The position numbers were made by a program, and so were the translations under genes. Positions 43,719 through 54,150 of a stretch of 64,000 bases of DNA are shown in pieces. The notes under the pieces were generated by a model. That model made no database searches, was not told where the DNA came from, and saw only the letters and a list, made by a program, of their open reading frames with translations. Location: positions 496,001 through 560,000 of the forward strand of contig NZ_CANLNB010000003.1 of NCBI RefSeq assembly GCF_947492455.1. Direction: 5' to 3'. Positions within the stretch are counted from its first letter, which is position 1. Each line of letters starts with the position of its first letter. The DNA comes from an uncultured Aliiroseovarius sp. (lineage in GTDB: Bacteria; Pseudomonadota; Alphaproteobacteria; Rhodobacterales; Rhodobacteraceae).

Positions 43719-44254
43719 TGCGGAGTTTCCTTGCTCTTCCCTTGCCGGATGATCTGGCTGACGATTTGGAGCGCTTCGCCGCGCGTTTGAAGATCGGGCG
43801 CCCGCAGCCCTTTGAAAATCTGCACATCACGCTGGCGTTCCTTGAAGATCAGCCCCACGAGGCGCTGCAGGATCTGCACGAGGTTTTGGGGGCCACTCCG
43901 CTATTCGCCGTCACCGCCGAATTCTCGGGGCTGGAACCTTTGGGCGGCAAGGTGCCCTCGGTGCTGGGCCTGATGGCGTCGGGTGTGGATGTGCTGCAAA
44001 AACACGTCCTGTCCTGTGTGCGTCAGGCCGGAATCACGCTACCGCATCGCCGGTTTCGCGCCCATGTGACATTGGCGCGATTGCCGCGTAAACCCTTGCC
44101 GGATGATATGACGGCGCTGGGGCATGTATTGCAAACCCACGGCGCGATCCGCTTTCCAGATGCACAGCTGGACACTCTGTCTCTGTACCGCTCAGAACTG
44201 CGCCCCGAGGGCGCGCGATACGAGGTCTTGGCGGATTATCCTTTGACGTCCTAA
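43718..44254 (+). CDS. thpR: RNA 2',3'-cyclic phosphodiesterase
   Basis: A 178-residue member of the LigT/2H phosphoesterase family, which opens 2',3'-cyclic phosphates on RNA ends. The two catalytic HxTx motifs are LHITLAF and AHVTLAR. The N terminus is MRSFLALPLPDDLADDLERF. It starts in an ATGA overlap with the unknown gene before it; a TTG three bases upstream is less likely. Confidence 0.92.
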   Translation: MRSFLALPLPDDLADDLERFAARLKIGRPQPFENLHITLAFLEDQPHEALQDLHEVLGATPLFAVTAEFSGLEPLGGKVPSVLGLMASGVDVLQKHVLSCVRQAGITLPHRRFRAHVTLARLPRKPLPDDMTALGHVLQTHGAIRFPDAQLDTLSLYRSELRPEGARYEVLADYPLTS

Positions 44255-44279
44255 AGTGGGCAAAAATCACGAGGCCCCC

Positions 44280-44663
44280 ATGCACCAGTTTCCCATCCGC
44301 GTTTACTATGAAGACACCGACATGGCCGGGATTGTCTATTATGCCAACTATCTGCGCTATATCGAACGGGCGCGGTCGGATTGGGTGCGCGAAATCGGGA
44401 TTGATCAGAACGCGATGCGCGACGAGGGGTTGGTCTTCGCTGTGCGCCGGGTCGAGGCAGATTACATCGCGCCTGCTAAATTTGACGATGAGTTACAGGT
44501 TGAAACATCTGTTGAGCAGGTGACCGCCGCGCGTCTGGTACTGGCGCAGGTGGTCAAACGCGGCGAACAGCCTTTGTTTCAGGCGGTTGTGACCATTGTA
44601 TGCGTCGCGGATACAGGCGCACCGGCCCGCCTTCCGGCAAATATTCGCCGGTTGGTGCACTGA
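44280..44663 (+). CDS. ybgC: Tol-Pal system acyl-CoA thioesterase YbgC
   Basis: A 127-residue hot-dog-fold thioesterase that starts the tol-pal gene cluster in many proteobacteria. The active-site region reads VYYEDTDMAGIVYYANYLRY with the catalytic Asp. Substrates are short acyl-CoAs or acyl-ACP linked to phospholipid synthesis. I chose the ATG at 44280 with GAGG before it; a GTG at 44256 is possible. tolQ follows after a 111-base gap. Confidence 0.95.
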   Translation: MHQFPIRVYYEDTDMAGIVYYANYLRYIERARSDWVREIGIDQNAMRDEGLVFAVRRVEADYIAPAKFDDELQVETSVEQVTAARLVLAQVVKRGEQPLFQAVVTIVCVADTGAPARLPANIRRLVH

Positions 44664-44774
44664 ATTTACAGCAAAACCTGCCGATGACGCGGTTTTGATA
44701 GCCATCTGCCTTTCCATAAGTTAATCTTCGTGCAGAAAAGCGGCCCAAAGAGGCGGCGGTACAGAGGCAGAGTT

Positions 44775-45470
44775 ATGGAAACGGAAGCGCTTTCGGCAGC
44801 GGCGGAGATTGATTTCTCCTTCTTGGGCCTATTCCTACGTGCAACTTTTACAGTGAAGCTGGTGATGCTTCTGCTGATCGTTGCGTCGGTCTGGTCATGG
44901 GCCATCATCATCACAAAATTCATGGCGTTTCGGCAGTCCCGTGACGAAGCAGACGTGTTCGACCGCAAGTTCTGGTCGGGCGAACCGCTGGACGAATTGT
45001 TCGACCAGATCGGCCCCAGCCCCTCGGGTTCGGCGGAAAAGGTTTTCGCGGCGGGGATGCTGGAATGGCGTCGCTCGCATCGGGCAGATGGCGGGTTGAT
45101 CGCCAACGCGCAATCGCGGATTGATCGCTCGATGGATGTGGCTATCGCCAAAGAAGGCGAAGAGCTGAACAAGGGGCTGAGCTTTTTGGCCACGGTCGCC
45201 TCGACCGCGCCGTTTGTGGGTCTGTTCGGCACCGTCTGGGGCATCATGAACGCCTTCATCGAGATCGCACAGCAACAGAACACCAACCTGGCCGTTGTGG
45301 CCCCCGGCATCGCCGAGGCGCTGCTGGCGACCGGTCTGGGCCTTCTAGCTGCGATCCCGGCGGCGGTCTTTTACAACAAGCTGAGCGTGGACAGCGACAA
45401 CATCCTTGCAGGCTACGAAGCCTTCGCGGACGAGTTCGCCACCATCCTCAGCCGTCAGTTGGACAGTTAA
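44775..45470 (+). CDS. tolQ: Tol-Pal system proton channel subunit TolQ
   Basis: TolQ is the ExbB-like membrane subunit that with TolR turns proton flow into movement of TolA for outer-membrane constriction in division. The 231-residue protein has three membrane segments (about residues 18-40, 135-160 and 170-195); the last two include ATVASTAPFVGLFGTVWG and LLATGLGLLAAIPAAVFYN. The ATG at 44775 gives the family start; the frame is open upstream. Confidence 0.96.
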   Translation: METEALSAAAEIDFSFLGLFLRATFTVKLVMLLLIVASVWSWAIIITKFMAFRQSRDEADVFDRKFWSGEPLDELFDQIGPSPSGSAEKVFAAGMLEWRRSHRADGGLIANAQSRIDRSMDVAIAKEGEELNKGLSFLATVASTAPFVGLFGTVWGIMNAFIEIAQQQNTNLAVVAPGIAEALLATGLGLLAAIPAAVFYNKLSVDSDNILAGYEAFADEFATILSRQLDS

Positions 45471-45471
45471 G

Positions 45472-45954
<483 letters not shown>

Positions 45955-45961
45955 GGCAGAG

Positions 45962-47008
45962 ATGCGCAAGGGGCTGTATATCTCGACAGCCGCTCATGGG
46001 GTTCTGATCCTGTGGGTGCTTTTCGGCGGGGTCTTCAAGTGGGACCGCGACGATGAGCTTGTGTCGGTGTCTGATGTCTCGTTCATATCAGAGGATGAAT
46101 TTGCCGCGCTGAGCGCCCCGAAAGGCGAGGCCAATGCGCCCGAAGAAAGCCCGGCGCCCGCGCCGCGCCCTGAGCCGACGCCCGAGCCAGAGCCTCTGCC
46201 CGTGCCGGAACCTGAACCCACCCCAGAACCGGCGCCCGAGCCTGAACCGGAACCCGAGCCCGTGCCGGTAGAAGAACCTGCCGATGTCACCGAAGTCGCG
46301 CCGCCCGAAGCCGCCCCTCGTGTGGCCCCCGAGGCTGCACCGGAACCCGAAACGCCGGTCGAAGAAGCGCCAGAGCCGGTCGAGGCCGTGACGCCCGAGC
46401 CGACCCCAGAAGCCGCCCCCGCGCCGGAAGAAGTCACCCCCGCCGCGCCGCCCGAGGCCACGACCGAGATCGTGACCGAAGCGGAAGTGCCTGCGGCGGA
46501 CCCCTCTGCCGCGCCCGCAACCTCGCTGCGTCCGAAAACGCGCCCAACCCGCCCGCGTCCGCAGGTGGCACAGCCGGAAACGCCTGCTGAGGCGCCTCCT
46601 GCCGCCGATGCAAACGCCGTGGCGAATGCAGTCGCCAACGAGGTGGCGGGTGGTACGCAAGACGCGCCCGCGCAGGATATCCCGCTTGGCCCGCCGCTGA
46701 CACGAGGTGAAAAAGACGGGCTGCGGGTCGCCGTCAGCCAGTGCTGGAACCTCGGGTCGTCTTCGACCGATGCGCTGTCCACGACCGTGGTCGTGCTGGT
46801 CACGATGAGCCGCGAGGGCAAGCCTGAAGGGATCAAACTAGACAGCTGGGACGGCCCCAACCAAGCCGCTGCGAACACCGCCTTCCAAGCCGCCCGCCGC
46901 GCCATCATCCGCTGCGGCGCGCGTGGCTTTGACCTGCCTGCCGAAAAATACGGCCAGTGGCGCGAGATCGAAATGACCTTCAATCCCGACAAGATGAGGA
47001 TCAAGTGA
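45962..47008 (+). CDS. tolA: Tol-Pal system protein TolA (proline/glutamate-rich)
   Basis: TolA spans the periplasm and links TolQR to Pal and TolB. The 348-residue protein has one N-terminal membrane segment (about residues 7-23), a long periplasmic part and a C-terminal TonB/TolA-like domain (about residues 240-345). The middle, about residues 55-220, is made of Pro-Glu and Pro-Ala repeats ([18 protein letters not shown]) instead of the Lys/Ala-rich long helix of E. coli TolA, so it should be a stiff, extended polyproline-type spacer. The stop overlaps an in-frame ATG of the tolB frame. Confidence 0.9.
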   Translation: MRKGLYISTAAHGVLILWVLFGGVFKWDRDDELVSVSDVSFISEDEFAALSAPKGEANAPEESPAPAPRPEPTPEPEPLPVPEPEPTPEPAPEPEPEPEPVPVEEPADVTEVAPPEAAPRVAPEAAPEPETPVEEAPEPVEAVTPEPTPEAAPAPEEVTPAAPPEATTEIVTEAEVPAADPSAAPATSLRPKTRPTRPRPQVAQPETPAEAPPAADANAVANAVANEVAGGTQDAPAQDIPLGPPLTRGEKDGLRVAVSQCWNLGSSSTDALSTTVVVLVTMSREGKPEGIKLDSWDGPNQAAANTAFQAARRAIIRCGARGFDLPAEKYGQWREIEMTFNPDKMRIK

Positions 47009-47148
47009 TGCACATGCGCCTCTCCATCCCACCTAAAGTGGTGCAAATGAACCGTTTCGCGCCAGTTTCCGCCGATTTTTCCCCTGTCGTTGAAGGGGGT
47101 GCTGAATTTATGCCTAAGCTAAGCAAAACAAAAAGGGGCAGTCGCGCA

Positions 47149-48519
47149 ATGAAAAGGACATCCGAGCAGATGAAACGTGGTCTGAAGAAAGTCTCGTGCC
47201 TGATGGCCGCTTGTGCGGTACTCGCAGCAGGGGCGCTGACCCCCATGGCCGCGACCGCACAATCAAGCGGTCCCTTGCGGATCGAGATCACCGATGGCGT
47301 CATCGAGCCCTTGCCCTTCGCGATCCCCGATTTCGTCGCGGAAGATGGCGGTGCATCCGATTTCGCCCGCTCGATTTCGCGCGTGATTGCGGCGGATTTG
47401 GCCAGCACCGGGCTGTTTCGCGAAATTCCGCAGGATGCGTTCATCTCGGGCATCTCCAACTTCTCAAGCCCTGTGGCCTATGCCGACTGGAAGGCGATCA
47501 ACGCGCAGGCGCTGATCACCGGCGCGGTCAGCAGCTCGGGCGACAGCATCAACGTCAAATTCCGCGTGTTCGACGTGTTCTCGGGGCAGCCGCTGGGCGA
47601 AGGTTTGCAGTTCTCGGGCGGGGCAGGCGGCTGGCGTCGCATGGCGCACAAGGTTGCAGATATTGTCTATAGCCGGATCACCGGCGAGAGCGGATATTTC
47701 GACAGCCGCGTGGTGTTTGTGGCTGAAAGCGGCCCGAAAAATGCCCGTCGCAAGCGCTTGGCGATCATGGATTATGATGGCGCGAATGTGCAGTACCTGA
47801 CCGACAGTTCGGCGTTGGTGCTGGCGCCGCGGTTCTCGCCGCAAGGGGATCGGGTGCTGTATACCAGCTATGAAACCGGCTTCCCGCAGGTTTACGTTCT
47901 GGATGTAGCGACCGTTGGCCGCCGTGTGCTGTCCAGCCAAGAGGGCACCATGACCTTCGCGCCGCGCTTTTCGCCGGATGGCCGCACGGTTGTGTATTCG
48001 CTGTCGGCAGGGGGCAACACGGACCTGTACACGATGGACATTGCCAGCGGGCAAGCGCGTCGTCTGACCCAAGCCCCCTCGATCGAGACCGCGCCCAGCT
48101 TTTCGCCGGATGGCTCGAAGATTGTCTTTGAAAGTGACCGTTCGGGCAGCCAGCAGCTTTATGTCATGCCCGCCACGGGCGGCGAGGCGACGCGGATCAG
48201 CTTTGGTCAAGGGCGCTATGGCACCCCCGTTTGGTCGCCGCGTGGCGATCTGATCGCTTTCACCAAGCAAAACGCGGGCCGTTTCCACATTGGCGTGATG
48301 CGCACCGACGGGTCCGAGGAACGTCTTCTGACGGCGTCCTTCCTGGATGAAGGTCCGACCTGGTCTCCTAATGGCCGTGTGATCATGTTCACCCGCGAGA
48401 GCCAGGGCGCGTCGGGCGAAGCGTCGCTCTATTCGGTGGACATTACAGGCCGTAACCTGCGCCGGGTCTTGACCGAAGGGGCCGCGTCCGATCCTGCGTG
48501 GTCGCCCTTGCTGAACTAA
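47149..48519 (+). CDS. tolB: Tol-Pal system beta-propeller protein TolB
   Basis: TolB is a periplasmic beta-propeller that binds Pal and is recycled by the Tol motor. Repeats such as [48 protein letters not shown] and [12 protein letters not shown] mark five propeller blades after the N-terminal domain. The signal peptide is [20 protein letters not shown], ending near ATAQ. The start is uncertain: I use the ATG at 47149 (456 residues); ATG 47170 is also good, and the frame is open back to an ATG at 47008 that overlaps the tolA stop. Confidence 0.93.
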   Translation: MKRTSEQMKRGLKKVSCLMAACAVLAAGALTPMAATAQSSGPLRIEITDGVIEPLPFAIPDFVAEDGGASDFARSISRVIAADLASTGLFREIPQDAFISGISNFSSPVAYADWKAINAQALITGAVSSSGDSINVKFRVFDVFSGQPLGEGLQFSGGAGGWRRMAHKVADIVYSRITGESGYFDSRVVFVAESGPKNARRKRLAIMDYDGANVQYLTDSSALVLAPRFSPQGDRVLYTSYETGFPQVYVLDVATVGRRVLSSQEGTMTFAPRFSPDGRTVVYSLSAGGNTDLYTMDIASGQARRLTQAPSIETAPSFSPDGSKIVFESDRSGSQQLYVMPATGGEATRISFGQGRYGTPVWSPRGDLIAFTKQNAGRFHIGVMRTDGSEERLLTASFLDEGPTWSPNGRVIMFTRESQGASGEASLYSVDITGRNLRRVLTEGAASDPAWSPLLN

Positions 48520-48632
48520 ACTAATACGGGCGCTGAATGCGCTTTGTTTTCAAACCGCCGGTGAAATGCTAGACTTCCGGCAAGAATATGAAAGAGCATG
48601 CCCACAAAGGGCAAAATGATACAGGAAAGACC

Positions 48633-49136
48633 ATGAAACATATTGCGATGACTGCGCTGTTCGTGGGCGCTTTGGCCGTGTCGGCCTGTTCGAACGACCG
48701 CTTTGGAAATGGCCGCTTCGGCGGTGGTTCGGGCGACTTCGTGGCAGGCAGCCCGTCCGACCCGCGCTCGCCCGCCTATTTCAACCAGACCATCGGGGAC
48801 CGCGTTCTGTTCGCCGTTGACCAGTCGACGCTCAGCCCGGAAGCTGTTCAAGTGTTGACCCAGCAGGCCACGTGGCTGATGGAAAACACCAGCTATACCG
48901 CCGTGATCGAAGGTCACGCGGATGAACAAGGCACGCGTGAATACAACCTTGCTTTGGGCGCGCGCCGCGCTTCGGCCGTGCAGAACTTCCTGATTGATCG
49001 CGGTGTCGCGCCGAACCGTCTGCAGACCGTCAGCTATGGTAAGGAACGCCCGCTTGAGATCTGCTCGGACGAGCTGTGCTATTCCAAGAACCGCCGCGCC
49101 GTGACCGTGCTGGCTGCGGGTGCAATCACCAGCTGA
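48633..49136 (+). CDS. pal: Peptidoglycan-associated lipoprotein Pal
   Basis: Pal is an outer-membrane lipoprotein that holds the envelope to peptidoglycan. The 167-residue protein has a lipoprotein signal with lipobox VSAC (Cys at residue 19), a flexible Gly-rich linker and a C-terminal OmpA-like domain (about residues 55-160) with VIEGHADEQGTREYNLALGA, which holds the diaminopimelate-binding Asp and Arg. The ATG at 48633 with AGGAAAGA upstream is chosen; a start 45 bases earlier would spoil the signal. Confidence 0.96.
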   Translation: MKHIAMTALFVGALAVSACSNDRFGNGRFGGGSGDFVAGSPSDPRSPAYFNQTIGDRVLFAVDQSTLSPEAVQVLTQQATWLMENTSYTAVIEGHADEQGTREYNLALGARRASAVQNFLIDRGVAPNRLQTVSYGKERPLEICSDELCYSKNRRAVTVLAAGAITS

Positions 49137-49163
49137 TCCAACAGGACGAAAAGGGGCTGAGAT

Positions 49164-49997
49164 ATGGTGGCGAGATCTTTGAAAGTACTGTTGCTGGGCG
49201 CTGTTCTGGCGGGTGCGCCTGCTTTGGCGTCTGCGCAGGACCGGGCCCAGTCCTTGGCGGATATCCGGCAGGAACTGACCGTGCTCTATGTCGAGATCCA
49301 GAAGCTGAAGACCGAGCTGTCGACCACCGGGGGTGCAAATGTGACCACCGGTGTGGGCAGCCTGTCTCAGCGTATGGCGGCCATCGAGGGCGAACTGTCG
49401 CGCCTGACTTCGAAGACCGAACAGTTGGAGTTTCGCATCAACTCGATCGTGAAAGACGGCACCAACCGCATTGGCGATCTGGAGTTCCGTTTGGTTGAAC
49501 TTGAGGGCGGAGATATTTCCCAATTGGGTGAGACCTCGACCCTTGGGGGCGGGGTGGCACCGGAAGGGCCGGTGACGGCGCCTATCGCGCCCACGTCCCC
49601 GGCGACCGAGCTTGCCGTGGGCGAGCAGCAGGACTTTGACGCTGCTGGTGGGGCGCTGGAAGCGGGTGACTTCGCGCAGGCTGCAACACTCTACACCCAG
49701 TTTATCGAGAACTATCCGGGAAGCCCGCTGACATCAGAAGCGCATTTCCAGCGCGGCGAGGCGCTGACCGGAACAGGCGACGTGAAGAACGCCGCACGTG
49801 CCTATCTGAACGCCTTCTCGGGCGCGCCCAACAGCGACCGCGCGCCAGATGCGCTCTATCGTTTGGGTTTCTCTCTGGGTGAGCTTGGGCAGGTAAATGA
49901 AGCCTGTGCAACGCTGGCAGAAGTGGGCAAGCGTTTCCCCGGCGCGCCAGCGGTGGCCGATGCGCAAGCCGCGCGTCAGGCGCTGAGCTGTCCGTGA
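49164..49997 (+). CDS. cpoB: Cell division coordinator CpoB (YbgF)
   Basis: CpoB links peptidoglycan synthesis with Tol-driven constriction. The 277-residue periplasmic protein has a signal peptide (about residues 1-24, ending ASA), a coiled-coil at about residues 28-110 for trimerisation, a Pro-rich linker, and C-terminal TPR repeats (AQAATLYTQFIENYPGSPL, RAPDALYRLGFSLGELGQ). Its stop overlaps the GTG start of tilS. Confidence 0.94.
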   Translation: MVARSLKVLLLGAVLAGAPALASAQDRAQSLADIRQELTVLYVEIQKLKTELSTTGGANVTTGVGSLSQRMAAIEGELSRLTSKTEQLEFRINSIVKDGTNRIGDLEFRLVELEGGDISQLGETSTLGGGVAPEGPVTAPIAPTSPATELAVGEQQDFDAAGGALEAGDFAQAATLYTQFIENYPGSPLTSEAHFQRGEALTGTGDVKNAARAYLNAFSGAPNSDRAPDALYRLGFSLGELGQVNEACATLAEVGKRFPGAPAVADAQAARQALSCP

Positions 49998-51232
49998 CGC
50001 CCGCGCAGACATTCGAAATTGCCTTGGACCGGGCCCGCCAGCGCGGGCCCGTTTCGCGTCTTGGGCTGGCGGTGTCTGGCGGCAGCGATAGCATGGCGAT
50101 GATGATCTTGGCGGCCGACTGGGCCAAGGGGACCGGGGCTAAGCTGCAGGTGGCCACGGTGGACCATGGGTTGCGACCTGAAGCAGCCGCGGAGGCCAGC
50201 TGGGTCGCCGCGCGCTGTGCCGAGCTTGGGCTGCCCCATGACACGCTGACATGGGCGGGGGCACCTAGCGGGAACGTCCAAAACGCGGCGCGCACGGCCC
50301 GTTATGACCTGCTGGGCAAATGGGCGCGGGATTTGGATCTGGACGCCGTGGCTGTGGCCCATACTGCCGATGATCAGGCCGAAACTTTCGTAATGCGTCT
50401 GGCGCGCGGCTCGGGCGTGGATGGGCTGTCTGCAATGCAAGATGACTGGGTGGCACAAGGTGGGCGTTGGTTGCGCCCGGTACTTGCTGCGGATCGTGAA
50501 GGCTTGCGGCAGGTTCTGACCGACCGTGGGGTGGGGTGGATTGACGACCCTTCGAACACCGATACCCGCTTTGAGCGTGTTCGGGTACGTAAGGCGATGG
50601 AGGATCTGGCGCAGCTTGGCTTGGATCGCGACCGGCTGGTCGGCACAGCTTATCGCATGGCCGAGGCGCGCAGTGCTTTGACACAGGCGGCAGTCGATGC
50701 CGCGGAAGCCTGCGCCCAAGTCGTGCTGGGGGACGTTGTTTTCGATGCCGCAGCCTATACGGTGCTCGCCACCGAAACCCGCCATCGCCTACTGGCTGCG
50801 GCAATCCGTTTTGTCTCGGGCGCGGCTTATCGTCCGCGCTATGACGCGCTGAAAGAGGTTGAGGCGCAAGTGCTGGACGGAGCGCGCCGAACCTTGTCAG
50901 GCTGCACGCTGGACCTGAAAGCCGGGCAGATCACGATTGGGCGCGAGCTGAATGCCGTTCGCTCTGAAACCGCATATCCCAGCGCGGTTTGGGACGGGCG
51001 CTGGCGGCTGACGGGGCCCGCAAATACACAAGTGCGCGCCTTGGGCGAGGCGATTTCGGATTGCCCCAACTGGCGTGAAACCAGCCAGCCCCGCAGCCGT
51101 CTGATGACCACACCCGCGCTGTTTGACGGCGATCAACTGATGGCTGCGCCCGCTGCTGGTTTTTTGTGCGATGGCGCCGCGCTGACCGGGCCAAGCAAAG
51201 CCGATTTCCTAAAGGCGATTTTATCGCATTGA
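49994..51232 (+). CDS. tilS: tRNA(Ile)-lysidine synthetase
   Basis: TilS modifies C34 of the tRNA-Ile with anticodon CAU to lysidine so that it reads AUA. The 412-residue protein has the PP-loop LAVSGGSDSMAMM at about residue 25 and the further motif TADDQAETFVMRL. The GTG start at 49994 overlaps the cpoB stop by 4 bases (GTGA). The C-terminal domain is shorter than in E. coli TilS, as in other alphaproteobacteria. Confidence 0.93.
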   Translation: MTPAQTFEIALDRARQRGPVSRLGLAVSGGSDSMAMMILAADWAKGTGAKLQVATVDHGLRPEAAAEASWVAARCAELGLPHDTLTWAGAPSGNVQNAARTARYDLLGKWARDLDLDAVAVAHTADDQAETFVMRLARGSGVDGLSAMQDDWVAQGGRWLRPVLAADREGLRQVLTDRGVGWIDDPSNTDTRFERVRVRKAMEDLAQLGLDRDRLVGTAYRMAEARSALTQAAVDAAEACAQVVLGDVVFDAAAYTVLATETRHRLLAAAIRFVSGAAYRPRYDALKEVEAQVLDGARRTLSGCTLDLKAGQITIGRELNAVRSETAYPSAVWDGRWRLTGPANTQVRALGEAISDCPNWRETSQPRSRLMTTPALFDGDQLMAAPAAGFLCDGAALTGPSKADFLKAILSH

Positions 51233-51320
51233 ACCTCGGCCAATCATCCCTATTTTAAGAACACGGCGTTAAGCGTTCCGCTTGGCGTCCCGTCGCTATG
51301 GCATCTAAAGGAGATCCCCC

Positions 51321-53237
51321 TTGGGCAACGCGAGAAATTTCGCCTTCTGGATTGTGCTCTTCGTGCTCATCCTGGCCTTGTTCAACCTGTTCTCGAACGG
51401 TCAGTCTGGGCTTGCATCGTCTCAGGCAACTTATTCGGAGTTTATCGCCGCCGTTCAGGGCGACAATGTAAAGTCCGTCACTATTGATGGCGAAAAGCTG
51501 ATCTATCAGGCTGGCGACGGCAAGATTTATCAAACCATCGCGCCGCGTGATGCGGAAGTCACGCAGTTCCTGATCGCCGAGGGCGTCGAGGTGACCGCCG
51601 AAGCGCAGCAGCAATCGGGCTTCATGAGCCTTGTAACGCTGCTTTTGCCGGTGGCTCTGCTGATCGGCTTCTGGTTCTTCATGATGAACCGGATGCAAGG
51701 TCGCGGGGGCGGCGGGGCCATGGGCTTTGGCAAGTCGAAAGCCAAGATGCTGACCGAACGCGAAGGCCGTGTGACCTTTGACGATGTGGCCGGTATTGAT
51801 GAAGCCAAGGAAGAGCTGGAAGAGATCGTGGAATTCCTGCGCAACCCGCAGAAATTTAGCCGCCTTGGTGGCCAGATCCCCAAAGGTGCACTGCTTGTTG
51901 GCCCTCCGGGGACCGGTAAAACACTTCTGGCCCGTGCGATTGCAGGCGAAGCTGGCGTGCCCTTCTTCACCATTTCGGGTTCTGACTTTGTCGAGATGTT
52001 CGTGGGTGTGGGTGCATCCCGTGTCCGTGACATGTTCGAGCAGGCCAAGAAAAACGCGCCCTGCATCGTTTTCATTGACGAGATCGACGCCGTGGGCCGT
52101 TCGCGTGGCGCAGGCTATGGCGGCGGTAACGATGAACGTGAACAAACGCTCAACCAGCTGCTGGTTGAGATGGACGGCTTTGAAGCCAATGAAGGCGTCA
52201 TCATTCTGGCCGCGACCAACCGTCGTGACGTTCTGGACCCGGCTCTGCTGCGTCCCGGCCGTTTCGACCGTCAGGTCACTGTGCCGAATCCCGACATCAA
52301 AGGCCGCGAAAAAATTCTGGGCGTCCATGCTCGCAAAGTGCCGCTGGGCCCCGACGCCGACATGCGCATCATCGCGCGTGGTACGCCAGGCTTCTCGGGC
52401 GCCGATCTGGCGAACCTTGTGAACGAGGCTGCGCTGATGGCTGCCCGCGTGGGCCGTCGGTTCGTGACCATGGAAGATTTCGAGAACGCGAAAGACAAGG
52501 TCATGATGGGGGCCGAGCGCCGCTCGATGGTCTTGACCGACGATCAGAAGGAAAAGACCGCCTATCACGAGGCGGGTCACGCCGTGGTTGGCCTGAAGCT
52601 GCCGCAATGTGATCCGGTCTATAAGGCGACCATCATTCCGCGCGGTGGTGCTTTGGGGATGGTCGTGTCCTTGCCGGAAATCGACCGCCTGAACTGGCAC
52701 AAGTCGGAATGCGAAGAAAAGCTGGCCATGACGATGGCGGGCAAGGCGGCCGAGATCATCAAGTATGGCGAAGACAATGTCTCGAATGGTCCGGCTGGGG
52801 ATATACAGCAGGCATCCGGTCTGGCGCGCGCGATGGTGATGCGCTGGGGGATGTCCGACAAGGTCGGCAACATCGACTATGCCGAAGCGCATGAGGGATA
52901 TCAGGGCAACACCGCAGGCTTCTCGGTCTCGGCGCATACCAAAGAGCTGATCGAGGAAGAGGTCAAAGGCTTCATCCAGAACGGCTATGAGACTGCGTTC
53001 AAGATCTTGGAAGAGCACAAGCAGGAATGGGAAAACCTGGCGCAGGGTCTTCTGGAATACGAAACCCTGACCGGTCCGGAAATCGAGCGCGTGATGAAGG
53101 GTGAACCGCCCCACGCGTCTGACGATGACGAGTCGCCGGATGAGGGCAGCGCACCGTCGGTCGCCGCGATCCCGAAAACCAAACCGCGCAAGAAATCGTC
53201 TGACGATGGCGGGATGGAACCGGAACCCACCGCATAA
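51321..53237 (+). CDS. ftsH: ATP-dependent zinc metalloprotease FtsH
   Basis: FtsH is the membrane-anchored AAA+ protease for misfolded membrane proteins and some regulators. The 638-residue protein has two membrane segments (about residues 6-22 and 105-125), Walker [13 protein letters not shown], Walker [10 protein letters not shown], the second region of homology ([13 protein letters not shown]) and the zinc motif HEAGH near residue 418. The start is a TTG with AAAGGAGA upstream. It works with HflKC, encoded at 36.2-38.2 kb. Confidence 0.97.
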   Translation: MGNARNFAFWIVLFVLILALFNLFSNGQSGLASSQATYSEFIAAVQGDNVKSVTIDGEKLIYQAGDGKIYQTIAPRDAEVTQFLIAEGVEVTAEAQQQSGFMSLVTLLLPVALLIGFWFFMMNRMQGRGGGGAMGFGKSKAKMLTEREGRVTFDDVAGIDEAKEELEEIVEFLRNPQKFSRLGGQIPKGALLVGPPGTGKTLLARAIAGEAGVPFFTISGSDFVEMFVGVGASRVRDMFEQAKKNAPCIVFIDEIDAVGRSRGAGYGGGNDEREQTLNQLLVEMDGFEANEGVIILAATNRRDVLDPALLRPGRFDRQVTVPNPDIKGREKILGVHARKVPLGPDADMRIIARGTPGFSGADLANLVNEAALMAARVGRRFVTMEDFENAKDKVMMGAERRSMVLTDDQKEKTAYHEAGHAVVGLKLPQCDPVYKATIIPRGGALGMVVSLPEIDRLNWHKSECEEKLAMTMAGKAAEIIKYGEDNVSNGPAGDIQQASGLARAMVMRWGMSDKVGNIDYAEAHEGYQGNTAGFSVSAHTKELIEEEVKGFIQNGYETAFKILEEHKQEWENLAQGLLEYETLTGPEIERVMKGEPPHASDDDESPDEGSAPSVAAIPKTKPRKKSSDDGGMEPEPTA

Positions 53238-53242
53238 AACAC

Positions 53243-53277
53243 AAAAACCCCAGAGCGACGCTCTGGGGTTTTTCTTT
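53243..53277 (+). terminator. Rho-independent terminator of ftsH
   Basis: AAAAACCCCAGAGCG and CGCTCTGGGGTTTTT pair around a short loop, starting 6 bases past the stop, and end in a T run. Confidence 0.9.
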
Positions 53278-53350
53278 CAGGTCGACTCAAGCTGTGAATT
53301 GCTGTTCGTCGTGTGACCGGGCAGGGTGTTCGATAACGACAGGAGTTCCC

Positions 53351-53938
53351 ATGCCCGCCTTGGTCCCCACCGACTATATTGCAACGATCACGTGGCTTGG
53401 AGTCACGCTGGATCGTGATGCCACCCTGCGCAGCGAAGCGCGAGATATGGTTGATGTGACCTATGACGGGTTTGTCGGCGAAGCGCGTTCAGGGCTGATG
53501 CGCGCGTCTTGTCCCCGGGTGACGAACCAATACCCGCAGGGGACCGAGATCCGAAACACGCGGCAGATCTCGATTCTGTCAGTCGAAGAGCTGGCCGAAG
53601 TCGCGAAGACGTTGGATCTGGATGCACTTGACCCAGCGTGGCTTGGCGCATCCCTGATTGTTGAAGGTATTCCCGACTTTACCCATGTGCCCCCGTCATC
53701 GCGCCTTTTGTCGGAAAACGGCACCTGCCTTGTGATCGACATGGAAAACCGCCCCTGCAACATCACAGGTCGCGAGGTCGAGCGCGCCATGCCCGGGCAT
53801 GGTATCGGTTACAAGCAAGCAGCGCGTGGAAAGCGGGGGGTGACGGCGTGGGTTGAGCACGCAGGCGCCTTGAAAATTGGGGATCAGTTACGCCTGTTCG
53901 TGCCGGATCAACCGGCTTGGAAGCCAACGCAAGGCTGA
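53351..53938 (+). CDS. MOSC domain-containing protein
   Basis: A 195-residue protein with a MOSC (molybdenum cofactor sulfurase C-terminal) domain. The marks are the late conserved cysteine in DMENRPCNITGREV and the closing beta segments VEHAGALKIGDQLRLF. MOSC proteins bind sulfur on that Cys and pass it to molybdenum enzymes or cofactors, or reduce N-hydroxylated compounds. It has its own ribosome site (ACAGGAG) before the ATG at 53351 and lies between terminators, so it is a single-gene unit. The partner enzyme is not in this window. Confidence 0.87.
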   Translation: MPALVPTDYIATITWLGVTLDRDATLRSEARDMVDVTYDGFVGEARSGLMRASCPRVTNQYPQGTEIRNTRQISILSVEELAEVAKTLDLDALDPAWLGASLIVEGIPDFTHVPPSSRLLSENGTCLVIDMENRPCNITGREVERAMPGHGIGYKQAARGKRGVTAWVEHAGALKIGDQLRLFVPDQPAWKPTQG

Positions 53939-54004
53939 CCGTAACAAATGCAAAGATCTTCGTGCTGTTTCGGAACCTTCGTTGCGGATCAGAAACGTCG
54001 CGTC

Positions 54005-54117
54005 AATGATCCGACGAAATCGGCGGCAAACATGTCGGATTTCAGCCTGTGAGTCGGTTTTAGGATCGTTATGCAGAGATAGATATTTGGCTGCAGCGCT
54101 AACAGGGATGCAGCTGC
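54005..54117 (+). promoter_or_regulatory. Structured leader upstream of fhs
   Basis: AATGATCC (54005-54012) can pair with GGATCGTT (54063-54070). Inside, GAAATC (54016-54021) pairs with GATTTC (54038-54043), while CCGAC (54011-54015) can pair with either of two GTCGG copies (54034-54038 or 54053-54057). A second hairpin GCTGCA/TGCAGC lies at 54090-54114. I match it to no known riboswitch; the alternative pairings suggest a regulated RNA. Confidence 0.4.
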
Positions 54118-54150
54118 CTTGAACATGCTCTCGTTTCTGAAGGATCTGCC

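Noticed and set aside
46120-46620. Short DNA repeats that could be read as a repeat array
   Set aside because: They are in-frame Pro/Glu codon repeats of tolA, explained by the protein spacer; there is no CRISPR-type spacing.
51255-53114. Open frame of 619 codons on the reverse strand
   Set aside because: Antisense to ftsH; no ribosome site or family resemblance.
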